Assembly: GCA_034437795.1 (NCBI GenBank)
Contig: DAOTTI010000293.1
Location: 1-5,010, forward strand
Direction of reading: 5' to 3'
Length of the DNA: 5,010 nt
Origin: DAOTTI01 sp034437795
GTDB lineage: Bacteria > Chloroflexota > UBA11872 > UBA12225
Shown: piece by piece, positions 1-5,010 of the stretch
How the letters are laid out: each line of letters starts with the position of its first letter
Numbering within the stretch: position 1 is the stretch's first letter
Notes under the pieces: model-generated
What the model was told of the DNA's origin: nothing
The model's input: only the letters and a program-made list of their open reading frames with translations
Database searches by the model: none
Made by a program: the position numbers and the translations under genes

Positions 1-61
1 TTCCCTGGTGCGCGGGCTGGCATTCCCGAAGAGGTTGCCTGCGACAGCACTAGGGGAGCCA

Positions 62-116
62 ATGGCCACAGCCATGCCAAGTGACCCGCTAGGGGGAGCG
101 ACCGCTCCGGCTTGGC
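62..116. other. Two abutting hairpins, possible structured RNA or terminator
   Basis: ATGGC (62-66) and GCCAT (71-75) form a perfect 5-bp stem with a 4-base loop. It is followed directly by GCCAAG (76-81) pairing with CTTGGC (111-116), which encloses an inner GGAGC/GCTCC hairpin (95-99 with 104-108). The compact arrangement could be a structured transcript end or leader, but no T-run follows and no known riboswitch core was recognised. In GC-rich DNA such pairings also arise by chance. Confidence 0.2.
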
Positions 117-220
117 GCTGCTGGGAACGGGGGCGCATGCCGGTCTTCACTACGTGCAACCGGTAACCCCCCGTCGCGCCCTTTCGAGTTCCCTCTGCCT
201 TTGGTCGTCCCGCTTCCCAC

Positions 221-270
221 GGGAACCCTGGGCCAGGGTGAGGGGCCCTTCTCTAGCGGGAACCCTGGGC
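221..270. repeat. Short direct repeat with embedded palindrome
   Basis: The 13-base word GGGAACCCTGGGC occurs at 221-233 and again at 258-270, 37 bases apart, each followed by a G/A-rich tail (CAGGGTGAGGGG versus GAGGGGAAGA). The first copy also forms a perfect hairpin: ACCCTG (225-230), loop GGC, CAGGGT (234-239). This looks like a degenerate palindromic intergenic repeat. Its relation to the CCCTCTCCC hairpins elsewhere in the window is only a similarity of composition. Confidence 0.45.
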
Positions 271-403
271 GAGGGGAAGAACTCGCTACTCGCCACTCGC
301 TCCTTCTCCCGAAGAGATGGCCCTACTATACGGGATACCTGGTTACAGCCCTCTTCACCCTGACCATTGCCGCCGCGCCGTCGCGCTGCTATGCTGGTGG
401 CCG

Positions 404-763
404 ATGGATCCGCCGCTCGCTCAGCTTGACGCCGTCCTGGATGATCCCATCCTCCTGGCTGCGCTGATCCTGGCTGTGTGGACGGTTGTCTGCGCCGTGG
501 CGCTGGGCCTGCTGGTACTGCTGGCGCGGATCCACCATCGGCTGCGGCTGCAGCGTCCGCCACCCCAGGTCGTACTCGCTCCACCACCGCCGGACGCGTG
601 GCCGCTGGTCGTCCAGCCCGTTGGCCCGGCCAGACCTCAGACGCCCACTCCTCTGGCCAGGGCCCGCCTCGCCCTGGCCGTCGCCGCCGTGCTCGGCTTC
701 TCCGCCCTGATCCTCGCCTCCAGCGCTCCGCTTCTGCTGGCCTCCCTCCGTAGCTCCGGCTAG
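404..763 (+). CDS. Small two-pass membrane protein of unknown function
   Basis: This 119-residue protein matches no family I recognise. Two strongly hydrophobic stretches, about residues 17-41 and 88-114, are probably membrane helices. The loop between them (about 43-87) starts with a basic, histidine/arginine-rich run and is very rich in proline, including PPPQ and PPPP. By the positive-inside rule the loop would face the cytoplasm and both ends the outside. Third codon positions are overwhelmingly G or C, which supports real coding. The start is uncertain. ATG at 404 has a weak GGTGG 3 bases upstream. An in-frame ATG at 317 would add 29 residues that look non-conserved, though it has GAAGAG immediately before it. 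The gene stands alone and converges on the DUF1080 gene 101 bases downstream. It could be an accessory or envelope protein, and no function is claimed. Confidence 0.6.
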   Translation: MDPPLAQLDAVLDDPILLAALILAVWTVVCAVALGLLVLLARIHHRLRLQRPPPQVVLAPPPPDAWPLVVQPVGPARPQTPTPLARARLALAVAAVLGFSALILASSAPLLLASLRSSG

Positions 764-796
764 CCTGGCCTATTCCTGAGCGGCGCCCGCACCGCC

Positions 797-811
797 GCCC
801 GCGTCGCGGGC
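797..811. terminator. GC-only hairpin between convergent genes
   Basis: GCCCGC (797-802) and GCGGGC (806-811) form a perfect 6-bp stem with a 3-base loop in the 101-base gap between two converging genes. It could help end transcription from both sides. There is no T-run on either strand, so it is not a canonical intrinsic terminator. Confidence 0.25.
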
Positions 812-864
812 CGTCGCTCTCCCAACGGCTGAGGGAACGGAGCGCCGGCCGTGAAGCATGCAGG

Positions 865-1626
865 CTAGCGGGCGCGCAGGGCCTCAAGGTCCAGCGGGCG
901 GTACCAGATGTTGCGGAACCGCACCGGGTTGCCGTGGTCCTGCAGGCGCAACGGCCCTGTCGGCGGGTGCGGCGTGTAGGGCAGCGTCCGGCGATGGGTT
1001 GTCGGACCCAGCAGCTCGCGGTGATAGTGGACCAGCACGCCGTTGTGGAAGACGGTCACGTAGGCCGGCGACACCAGCCGCTCGCCGTCGAACCGCGGCG
1101 CCAGCCAGACGATATCGTATGTCTGCCACTCGCCCGGCCGGCGGCAGGCGTTCACCAGGGGCGGGAACTGGCCGTAGATGGCGGCAGTGGTGCCGTCGGC
1201 GTAGGTGGGGTTCTCATAGCAGTCCAGCACCTGGATCTCATAGCGCCCCATCAGGAACACGCCGCTGTTCCCGCGCCCCTGGCTCTGCCCCGCCACCTGC
1301 GCCGGCGCGGCCCACTCCAGGTGCAGCTGGCAATCCCCAAAGTGCTCGCGGGTCTGAATGTCGCCCGACCTGGGCACGACCTCCATGTACCCGTGCTCGA
1401 CCTTCCATGCTGCCGGTTGTCCGTCTCGCCCCACCCAGCCCGAGAGGTCCGTCCCGTCGAAGAGGACGTTCGCATCCGACGGCGGCCAGCCCGGCCGCTC
1501 CGGCGTGCTCTCCGTACCGGGCGTGACCACCGGCGGCTGCGGGCGCCGGCTATCGTGGACCCGCCACGGCGAGCCCGGCAGGAATGGAGTGTCGTCGTAC
1601 CCGATTGGCTGCGATTGCTGTGCCAT
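865..1626 (-). CDS. 3-keto-disaccharide hydrolase family protein (DUF1080)
   Basis: This 253-residue protein belongs to the DUF1080 / 3-keto-disaccharide hydrolase family (PF06439), a concanavalin-like beta-sandwich fold. Some characterised members cleave 3-keto-glycosides made by sugar 3-dehydrogenases, but the substrate here cannot be read from sequence. Family landmarks, in order: LFDGTDLSGW (55-64), the W-K-V-E..G block (74-79), LHLEW (101-105), GRGNSGVFL (117-125), YEIQVLDCYEN (129-139), then YGQFPPLVNA (151-160) followed by PGEWQTYDIVW (164-174), TVFHNGVLVH (191-200), and LQDHGNPVRFRNIW (228-241). The domain is complete. The first 50 residues are polar and proline-rich with no hydrophobic signal peptide, unlike many exported members, so a cytoplasmic location is likely. 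ATG at 1626 has AAGAGAG 8 bases upstream. No sugar dehydrogenase or transporter gene lies nearby, so the pathway context is missing. Family assignment is very secure. Confidence 0.95.
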   Translation of the reverse strand: MAQQSQPIGYDDTPFLPGSPWRVHDSRRPQPPVVTPGTESTPERPGWPPSDANVLFDGTDLSGWVGRDGQPAAWKVEHGYMEVVPRSGDIQTREHFGDCQLHLEWAAPAQVAGQSQGRGNSGVFLMGRYEIQVLDCYENPTYADGTTAAIYGQFPPLVNACRRPGEWQTYDIVWLAPRFDGERLVSPAYVTVFHNGVLVHYHRELLGPTTHRRTLPYTPHPPTGPLRLQDHGNPVRFRNIWYRPLDLEALRAR

Positions 1627-1634
1627 GCGTGCGG

Positions 1635-1641
1635 CTCTCTT
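1635..1641 (-). promoter_or_regulatory. Ribosome binding site of the DUF1080 gene
   Basis: The minus strand reads AAGAGAG, a purine-rich Shine-Dalgarno-like sequence ending 8 bases before ATG at 1626. This spacing supports that start over later in-frame codons. Confidence 0.55.
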
Positions 1642-1860
1642 AATCGATGGAATCGGCGTTAGCCCGCAGACGGCGCCGGCGGGAACGCGCAGGCAGGAGC
1701 GTAACGTAGAACGCCCCCCTCGCGCAGCCCCTCTCGCTCTGCGACGTCACCTGATCAATGGTCGGTCATGCCCTGTGGGGCACCAGCGACGGATGGAAAG
1801 GCTGGCTATTTCCACAGCGGAATCCTGGCTTGCACCCTCGCGCTGTCGTGGCGCGGTGCC

Positions 1861-1884
1861 GGCCGTGCGCCGCCCCCCACGGCC
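1861..1884. repeat. Inverted repeat, 7-bp stem
   Basis: GGCCGTG (1861-1867) is the exact reverse complement of CACGGCC (1878-1884), with a 10-base C-rich loop. It sits 6 bases before the next hairpin (1891-1915), so the two may form one structured unit. Function unknown. Confidence 0.35.
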
Positions 1885-1915
1885 CTCGTCCCTTCTCTCC
1901 GTGTCGGAGACGGGG
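1883..1915. repeat. REP-like hairpin of the CCCTC...GGAGACGGG family
   Basis: TCTCCG (1896-1901), loop TGT, CGGAGA (1905-1910) form a perfect 6-bp stem. Next come a C-C mismatch and further pairs between 1891-1894 and 1912-1915, two of them G-T. The segment starts with CCCTC and ends with GGAGACGGGG, which matches the hairpin at 4256-4283 in order and spacing, including the mismatch position. This suggests copies of one dispersed palindromic element. Confidence 0.45.
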
Positions 1916-2000
1916 CAGCGGGGCCAAGCGGCACGGTGAGGTGGAGTGGGCAGAGGTGCGGCGCGGCCACGACCGAAGGGGGTGAGGTCCATCCCCAGCG

Positions 2001-2098
2001 GAGACCTCATTCTCGCCCTCTCCCACAGGCAGAGACAGGGGAACAGCAGGCTCTGCCTGACGAATGAGACCTCTTGCCCTCTCCCACAGGCAGAGACA
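2001..2098. repeat. Two-copy direct repeat of a CCCTCTCCC element
   Basis: A 23-base segment at 2015-2037, beginning GCCCTCTCCC and ending GGCAGAGACA, recurs exactly at 2076-2098, a period of 61 bases. Each copy is preceded by GAGACCTC (2001-2008 and 2066-2073), so the similarity covers about 33-37 bases with a small length difference. The core begins with the same CCCTCTCCC word as the hairpin at 4262-4282. The second copy ends 28 bases beyond the stop codon of the protease gene, so it may lie in that transcript's 3' end. Confidence 0.75.
2026..2059. terminator. 9-bp hairpin downstream of the protease gene
   Basis: CAGGCAGAG (2026-2034) is the exact reverse complement of CTCTGCCTG (2051-2059), with a 16-base loop. 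Relative to the protease gene it lies 68 bases past the stop and could be a transcript-end structure. It has no T-run, so intrinsic termination is doubtful. It also links the left repeat copy to the spacer, so it may simply be part of the repeat element. Confidence 0.3.
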
Positions 2099-2126
2099 AC
2101 TGCTCACTGGGCGTGAACCGTCCAGG

Positions 2127-3185
2127 CTAGCCGCCCAGGCTGCGGAGCGCCTCCAGCGCCTCATCGAACGTGCTCACCGGCACGACGCGGATCCGGCGGG
2201 CGCTCTGCTGGGCCTCGGCCGCGTTGTCCCGCGGCACCAGGAAAAGCTCGGCGCCGGCCTTCTCCGCGGCGCGGACCTTGTACCGGACGCCCCCCACCGG
2301 CCCGACCTTGCCATCGGTGGTGATGGTGCCCGTGCCGGCAATCTTGTGCCCGCGCGTAATGTCCTCCGGAACGACGGCGTCGTAGATGCCCAGGGCGAAC
2401 ATCAGACCCGCGCTGGGGCCCCCGATATCTCGCGTCTGGATGCTGATCTCGCGGGGCAGTTCGTACTGGTACAGGTGGGTCAGGATCACCACCCCCATAC
2501 GCGCCCGCCCCGGCTCATTCGGCGCCTCGCCAAGCGGCACGGGGATCAGTAGCTCCTGCTCTCCCCGACGCACGCTCAGCCGCACCACGTCGCCCGGGCG
2601 GTAGCTCTGGATGAGCGCTACCAGGTCGTTGGCTGTCGCCACTAGCTGTCCGTCCACGGCGACGATGATGTCCCCCACCTGTAGCAGGCCCCTGGCGCGG
2701 CTCGTGTCCGCAATCTCCTGCACCTGCGCGCCTTGCCCCGTGATCTTCACATCGTAGCCGGCCGCCCGCAGCGCGACCACCTTCGCCGCGACCTTGCTTT
2801 CGTCCATCATCGTGGAGAGCAGGCGCTGGTACTCTCGCTCGCCCACGTTCCTTGGGCGCGCCTCCTCCCGCGGCACCAGCCCCGCCTCCGGATTGAGCCT
2901 GGCGTAGAGCCACTCTCCCACGCTGGCCGGATTGCTGTAGATCGTGGTCAGATAGAGCGCCCCCTTCCCCCCGTCCGCCGGCTTCGGCGAGGGCTGGATC
3001 AGGCTCTGCACGTCCGTCACCGGCCCGGGCAGCAGGACCTGGTACGGCGTCGGAATGAGGAACAGCGCGCCCACCACCAGGGCCACCAGCGAGAACAGCA
3101 GCGCGCCTATCGCCCACCGACCGCGCACGGCAGGCGCGCGCAGCGGGGGAACCGGCGGCGTCTTCAATGGGCGGAACGCGGACAT
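2127..3185 (-). CDS. Membrane-anchored PDZ/Lon-type (S16) serine protease, YlbL-like
   Basis: This 352-residue protein is close to the size of Bacillus YlbL (about 340), whose architecture it shares. After a proline/arginine-rich N-terminus, one membrane helix (about 24-44, WAIGALL...LFLI) anchors it, with the rest predicted outside the cytoplasm. The segment ending PTPYQVLLPGP (46-55) is typical of the family. A PDZ domain spans about 155-215 (GLLQVGDIIVAVDGQ). The Lon-type protease domain follows: GGPSAG with nucleophile Ser258, AGTGTI (283-288), VGPVGGVRYK with the partner Lys303, then AEKAGAELFLVPRDN. The Ser-Lys spacing of 45 is close to that in Lon (43), so the enzyme should be active. 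It lacks the Lon ATPase domain. In Bacillus, YlbL degrades a membrane-bound division inhibitor; the substrate here is unknown. ATG at 3185 is chosen because upstream codons run antisense into the slipin gene; GTG at 3200 is an alternative, and AGGAG lies at 3200-3204. It is divergent from the slipin gene. Confidence 0.93.
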   Translation of the reverse strand: MSAFRPLKTPPVPPLRAPAVRGRWAIGALLFSLVALVVGALFLIPTPYQVLLPGPVTDVQSLIQPSPKPADGGKGALYLTTIYSNPASVGEWLYARLNPEAGLVPREEARPRNVGEREYQRLLSTMMDESKVAAKVVALRAAGYDVKITGQGAQVQEIADTSRARGLLQVGDIIVAVDGQLVATANDLVALIQSYRPGDVVRLSVRRGEQELLIPVPLGEAPNEPGRARMGVVILTHLYQYELPREISIQTRDIGGPSAGLMFALGIYDAVVPEDITRGHKIAGTGTITTDGKVGPVGGVRYKVRAAEKAGAELFLVPRDNAAEAQQSARRIRVVPVSTFDEALEALRSLGG

Positions 3186-3290
3186 GCGCGGGGCGCTCAC
3201 TCCTGATACTACTGGACTGCTGAAACCATGGCCGGCCTGCAGCCGGCGTCGGTGGGCGCAGTGTCCAGGGAGTACAATGGCGGCGTCACC
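3186..3290. promoter_or_regulatory. Divergent promoter region of protease and slipin genes
   Basis: The 105 bases between the two divergent starts must contain promoters for both, or a shared control site. On the plus strand, TACAAT at 3273-3278 is a five-of-six match to the TATAAT -10 consensus, but no TTGACA-like -35 is visible 16-18 bases before it. On the minus strand, AGGAG at 3200-3204 is a possible ribosome binding site 14 bases before ATG at 3185, which is longer than usual. I see no clear operator palindrome. Confidence 0.5.
3273..3278 (+). promoter_or_regulatory. Candidate -10 box (TACAAT) of the slipin gene
   Basis: TACAAT ends 12 bases before the chosen ATG at 3291, so transcription would begin at about 3285 and leave a leader of only a few bases. 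This agrees with the lack of a well-placed Shine-Dalgarno sequence: AGGGAG at 3267-3272 is too far away at 18 bases. It also rules against the in-frame ATG at 3228, which would lie upstream of the transcript start. Confidence 0.45.
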
Positions 3291-4160
3291 ATGCTTACGG
3301 CTGCAATTATCATCGTCCTGTTCGGCGCGGTGCTGGCCAGCCTCTCGCTGCGCATCGTCTTCGAGTACGAGCGCCTGGTGGTGTTTCGGCTGGGTCGCTG
3401 CATCGGCGCCCGCGGCCCGGGCCCCGTCTTCCTGATCCCCTTCATCGACCGGCCGACGCGCGTGGACCTCCGAGAGCAGTACATCGAGATCCCGCACCAG
3501 ACCTGCATCACTAAGGACAATGCCCCCATCGGGATCGACTTCCTGATCTACTCCAAGGTCGTGGACCCCGTCTTGAGCGTGGTCCAGGTGCGCAACTTTG
3601 CCGGCGCGGCGCAGGGCCTGTCCACCACCACCCTGCGCGCGGTGATCGGCGACATCCTGCTGGACGACGTGCTCGCCAAGCGGGAAGAGATCAACGCCCG
3701 CTTGCGCGCCAAGCTGGACGAGGTCACTGAGCGCTGGGGGGTGAAGGTGACCACGGTCGAGATCCGCGAGATCGTGCCGCCCAGGGAGATCCAGGCGGCG
3801 ATGAACCGCCAGATGTCCGCCGAGCGCACGCGCCGCGCCCTGGTCACAGAATCAGAAGGCCAGCAGCAGGCGGCAATCCTGGTGGCGGAAGGCGAGAAGG
3901 AGGCCGCCATTCTGCGCGCGGAAGGCGATCGCGAGGCCGCCCACCTGCGCGCCGAGGGCTACGCCCTCGCCCTGACCAACATCTACGAGGCGGCGCGGAC
4001 CATCGACGCCAAGACGATGAGCCTCCAATATCTGGAAACGCTGCGGGCCGTGGCGGCCGGCCCCGCCACCAAGTGGGTCATCCCCGCCGAGTTCGCCGAG
4101 CTGCTCGGCGCCGTCGTCCGCGACCGCGCGCCGCCCCCCAGTGGAGACGAGCACAAGTAA
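3291..4160 (+). CDS. Slipin / stomatin-like SPFH (band 7) membrane protein
   Basis: This 289-residue protein has the standard slipin layout. A short hydrophobic N-terminal segment (about 3-23) anchors it in the membrane. It is followed by VFEYERLVVFRLGR (23-36) and the SPFH/band 7 domain to about residue 175, with GPGPVFLIPFID (42-53), the VDLRE motif (58-62), VVDP (90-93), TTLRAVIGDILLDDVLAKR (113-131) and VTTVEIREIVPP (153-164). A charged helix rich in Ala/Glu (about 175-235, with AERTRRA) then leads to a C-terminal segment containing LQYLETL and IPAEFAELLG. Slipins form large oligomers that scaffold membrane microdomains and often work with membrane proteases. The start at 3291 places the anchor at the N-terminus as in relatives; starting at 3228 would add 21 atypical residues. 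The usual partner gene nfeD is not beside it. The gene instead faces a PDZ-S16 protease gene across 105 bases. Confidence 0.95.
   Translation: MLTAAIIIVLFGAVLASLSLRIVFEYERLVVFRLGRCIGARGPGPVFLIPFIDRPTRVDLREQYIEIPHQTCITKDNAPIGIDFLIYSKVVDPVLSVVQVRNFAGAAQGLSTTTLRAVIGDILLDDVLAKREEINARLRAKLDEVTERWGVKVTTVEIREIVPPREIQAAMNRQMSAERTRRALVTESEGQQQAAILVAEGEKEAAILRAEGDREAAHLRAEGYALALTNIYEAARTIDAKTMSLQYLETLRAVAAGPATKWVIPAEFAELLGAVVRDRAPPPSGDEHK
3873..3971 (+). repeat. Three 11-residue repeats in the slipin coiled-coil helix
   Basis: Residues 195-227 of the slipin fall into three 11-residue units: AILVAEGEKEA, AILRAEGDREA and AHLRAEGYALA. The AEG core is in register in all three. The units correspond to 33-base steps in the DNA. 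An 11-residue period fits a hendecad coiled coil, in line with oligomer packing in SPFH proteins; alanine/glutamate-rich repeats at this place are common in the family. Confidence 0.7.
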
Positions 4161-4241
4161 CGCCGCGGCGGTCGGAGCTTGCAGTTGCTGTCTTGGCGTG
4201 GGTTCCGGTGGACGTAGCCAGCCCTCCTATCGGTCGCTGGT

Positions 4242-4282
4242 GCTCCTGAGCGGAGCCCTCACCCTCTCCCTTTGGGAGACGG
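4242..4282. terminator. Paired hairpins between convergent slipin and sigma genes
   Basis: GCTCC (4242-4246) pairs with GGAGC (4252-4256). Immediately after it, TCTCCC (4265-4270), loop TTT, GGGAGA (4274-4279) form a 6-bp stem, extended past one C-C mismatch by CC/GG (4262-4263 with 4281-4282). The second hairpin is a copy of the CCCTC...GGAGACGGG element at 1883-1915. In the 183-base gap between converging genes it could act as a two-way terminator, but no T-run follows on either strand. Confidence 0.4.
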
Positions 4283-4343
4283 GACTCTTCGCTGGCCGTG
4301 AATAGTCGGGGTTAGGCCCCGCGCCAGGTCAGTCTGCGCGAGG

Positions 4344-5010
4344 TCAGGCCGAGAGGAAATGGCGCAGGCGCCCGCTGACGCGGGGCTCGCGCAGCTTGCG
4401 TAGCGCCTGCGCTTCGATCTGGCGCACCCGCTCGCGGGTCAGCCCCAGGCGCTCGCCGATCTTCTCCAGCGGGTAGACGTGGCCGTTGCCCAGCCCGAAG
4501 CGCATCTGCAGCACCAGCTTCTCGCGCGGCGTCAGGATCGCCGCCAGCGTGCGCTCCGCCTCCTGCTTGAGCAGCTCCTTGTGCGTCAGCTCCTCCGGCC
4601 CGCGGTCGCTCTGGTCCATGACGAAGTCGGCGACGCTCGTGTCATCGTCGTCCCCGATGGGCTGGTCGATCGACGAGGGCACGCGGGCCGCCAGGCGCGT
4701 CTCTCGCACACGGGCCGGGTCGATGCCCAGCGCGTCGGCCAGCTCCTGGTCTGTCGGTTCGCGCCCGAGCTGCTGGGTCAGGCGCTGCTGGGTGGTATTC
4801 AGGCGGGAGAGGGCCTCACTGACGTGCACCGGCAGACGGATGGTGCGCCCCTTGTCCGCAATCGCCCGTGTGATCGCCTGCCGGATCCACCAGGTGGCGT
4901 AGGTGGAGAACTTGAAGCCGCGCCGCCAGTCGAACTTCTGCACCGCCCGCATCAGCCCAATGTTCCCCTCCTGGATCAGGTCGATCAAGGAGAGGCCACG
5001 GCCGGTGTAG
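4344..5010 (-). CDS. rpoD: Primary-type RNA polymerase sigma factor (RpoD/SigA), C-terminal part
   Basis: The C-terminal 221 residues are visible; the N-terminus lies beyond the right edge, so the TTG at 4988 is an internal leucine codon, not a start. Counting from the first full codon, the fragment opens with YTGRGLS (end of region 2.1). Next come DLIQEGNIGLMRAV (10-23, region 2.2, core polymerase contact) and FSTYATWWIRQAITRAIADKGRTIRLP (34-60, regions 2.3-2.4). These keep the aromatic melting residues and the Gln and Thr (44, 47) that read the -10 box. Region 3 follows (GREPTDQELADALGI, 82-96). The sigma-4 domain has LTPREKLVLQMRFGL (159-173) and the helix-turn-helix LEKIGERLGLTRERVRQIEAQALRKLR (181-207), which reads the -35 box. 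The tail LRHFLSA is typical. It directs housekeeping transcription or is a close group 2 relative; the missing N-terminus prevents telling these apart. It converges on the slipin gene with a 183-base gap. Confidence 0.95.
   Translation of the reverse strand, partial: YTGRGLSLIDLIQEGNIGLMRAVQKFDWRRGFKFSTYATWWIRQAITRAIADKGRTIRLPVHVSEALSRLNTTQQRLTQQLGREPTDQELADALGIDPARVRETRLAARVPSSIDQPIGDDDDTSVADFVMDQSDRGPEELTHKELLKQEAERTLAAILTPREKLVLQMRFGLGNGHVYPLEKIGERLGLTRERVRQIEAQALRKLREPRVSGRLRHFLSA

Larger units (their letters stand above)
1..403. other. Left-edge intergenic stretch without a convincing gene
   Basis: Open frames exist here on both strands, but they overlap each other, have unremarkable codon use and match no family I recognise. 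The stretch is rich in short inverted repeats (62-75, 76-116, 140-163, 225-239) and has a 13-base direct repeat at 221-233 and 258-270. A TACTAT hexamer at 324-329 resembles a -10 box for the gene at 404, but no matching -35 is visible 16-18 bases upstream. A minus-strand frame is open from 138 to the left edge and could be the start of a gene continuing outside the window, but it is too short to judge. Confidence 0.6.
1642..2126. other. Non-coding stretch with several hairpins and repeats
   Basis: About 485 bases lie between the start of the DUF1080 gene and the end of the protease gene, both on the minus strand. Overlapping frames on both strands (for example 1747-2010, 1766-2164 and 1768-2067) give arginine/proline-rich translations with no family resemblance and cross the repeats, so I reject them as genes. 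The right part holds hairpins at 1861-1884 and 1891-1915 and a two-copy repeat at 2001-2098. The promoter of the DUF1080 gene must lie in the left part (about 1650-1780), but I see no clear -35/-10 pair. Confidence 0.6.

Noticed and set aside
50..116. Resemblance of CACTAGGGGAGCC to the start of a TPP riboswitch
   Set aside because: The required downstream CTGAGA and the CCTGATCTGG-type pyrophosphate-sensing core are absent, so the likeness is only to the first stem.
1..138. Minus-strand frame open from 138 (ATG) or 75 (ATG) to the left edge
   Set aside because: It could be the first 25-46 codons of a gene outside the window, but there is no recognisable motif and it is too short to support a call.
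150..887. 245-residue minus-strand open frame
   Set aside because: Its translation is dominated by Arg, Ala, Gly and Pro with no domain. It runs antisense to the better-supported gene at 404-763 and overlaps the end of the DUF1080 gene. It is a GC-rich shadow frame.
934..1662. Plus-strand open frames over the DUF1080 gene (also 858-1526)
   Set aside because: They lie antisense to an unmistakable conserved protein and show no family resemblance.
2001..2098. CRISPR array
   Set aside because: There are only two copies, the spacing is not spacer-like in the required pattern, the repeat lead-ins differ in length, and no cas gene is nearby.
1747..2164. Several open frames on both strands in the gap before the protease
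   Set aside because: They overlap one another, cross the direct repeats and hairpins, and have low-complexity Arg/Pro-rich products with no recognisable motif.
3186..3497. N-terminal extension of the protease to an ATG at 3497
   Set aside because: The extra 104 residues would be encoded opposite the conserved slipin N-terminus, look like an antisense translation, and precede an already complete YlbL-like N-terminus with its membrane anchor.
4986..4988. TTG at 4988 as the start codon of the sigma factor
   Set aside because: The conserved YTGRGLS segment of region 2.1 continues in frame upstream to the window edge, so the codon is internal and the gene is truncated by the window.

Overview
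The window is a GC-rich piece of bacterial chromosome with strong G/C at third codon positions. It carries four recognisable protein genes and one small unrecognised membrane-protein gene. The housekeeping sigma factor, the YlbL-like S16 protease, the slipin and the sugar-hydrolase-type gene, together with intergenic hairpins built on CCCTCTCCC...GGGAGA, fit a GC-rich Chloroflexota member or a similar deep-branching, free-living bacterium. That placement is an inference from style, not a measured result.

Layout from left to right. Positions 1-403 hold no convincing gene, but they have several small hairpins and a short direct repeat. Positions 404-763 (+) encode a small protein with two predicted membrane segments around a proline/arginine-rich loop. 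It converges on 865-1626 (-), a clear 3-keto-disaccharide hydrolase family (DUF1080, PF06439) protein with no visible export signal. Positions 1642-2126 are a roughly 485-base non-coding stretch with dispersed hairpins and a two-copy direct repeat of a CCCTCTCCC element.

Positions 2127-3185 (-) encode a membrane-anchored PDZ plus Lon-type (S16) serine protease of the YlbL type, with its Ser/Lys dyad intact. It is divergent, across a 105-base gap, from 3291-4160 (+), a slipin/stomatin-type SPFH protein. A TACAAT box lies just upstream of the slipin start and favours a very short leader. After a 183-base convergent gap with another CCCTCTCCC hairpin, the C-terminal 221 residues of a primary-type (RpoD/SigA) sigma factor run off the right edge on the minus strand.

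The most suggestive functional link is the divergent slipin/S16 protease pair. Bacterial slipins usually sit beside NfeD-type membrane proteases, and none is seen here, so the PDZ-S16 protease may be the local partner in membrane protein quality control. The DUF1080 gene and the small membrane protein appear to be unlinked single genes. I found no mobile element, CRISPR array, tRNA or rRNA, and no convincing new multi-gene system. The less explained material is the repeated intergenic hairpin family and the left-edge structured region.
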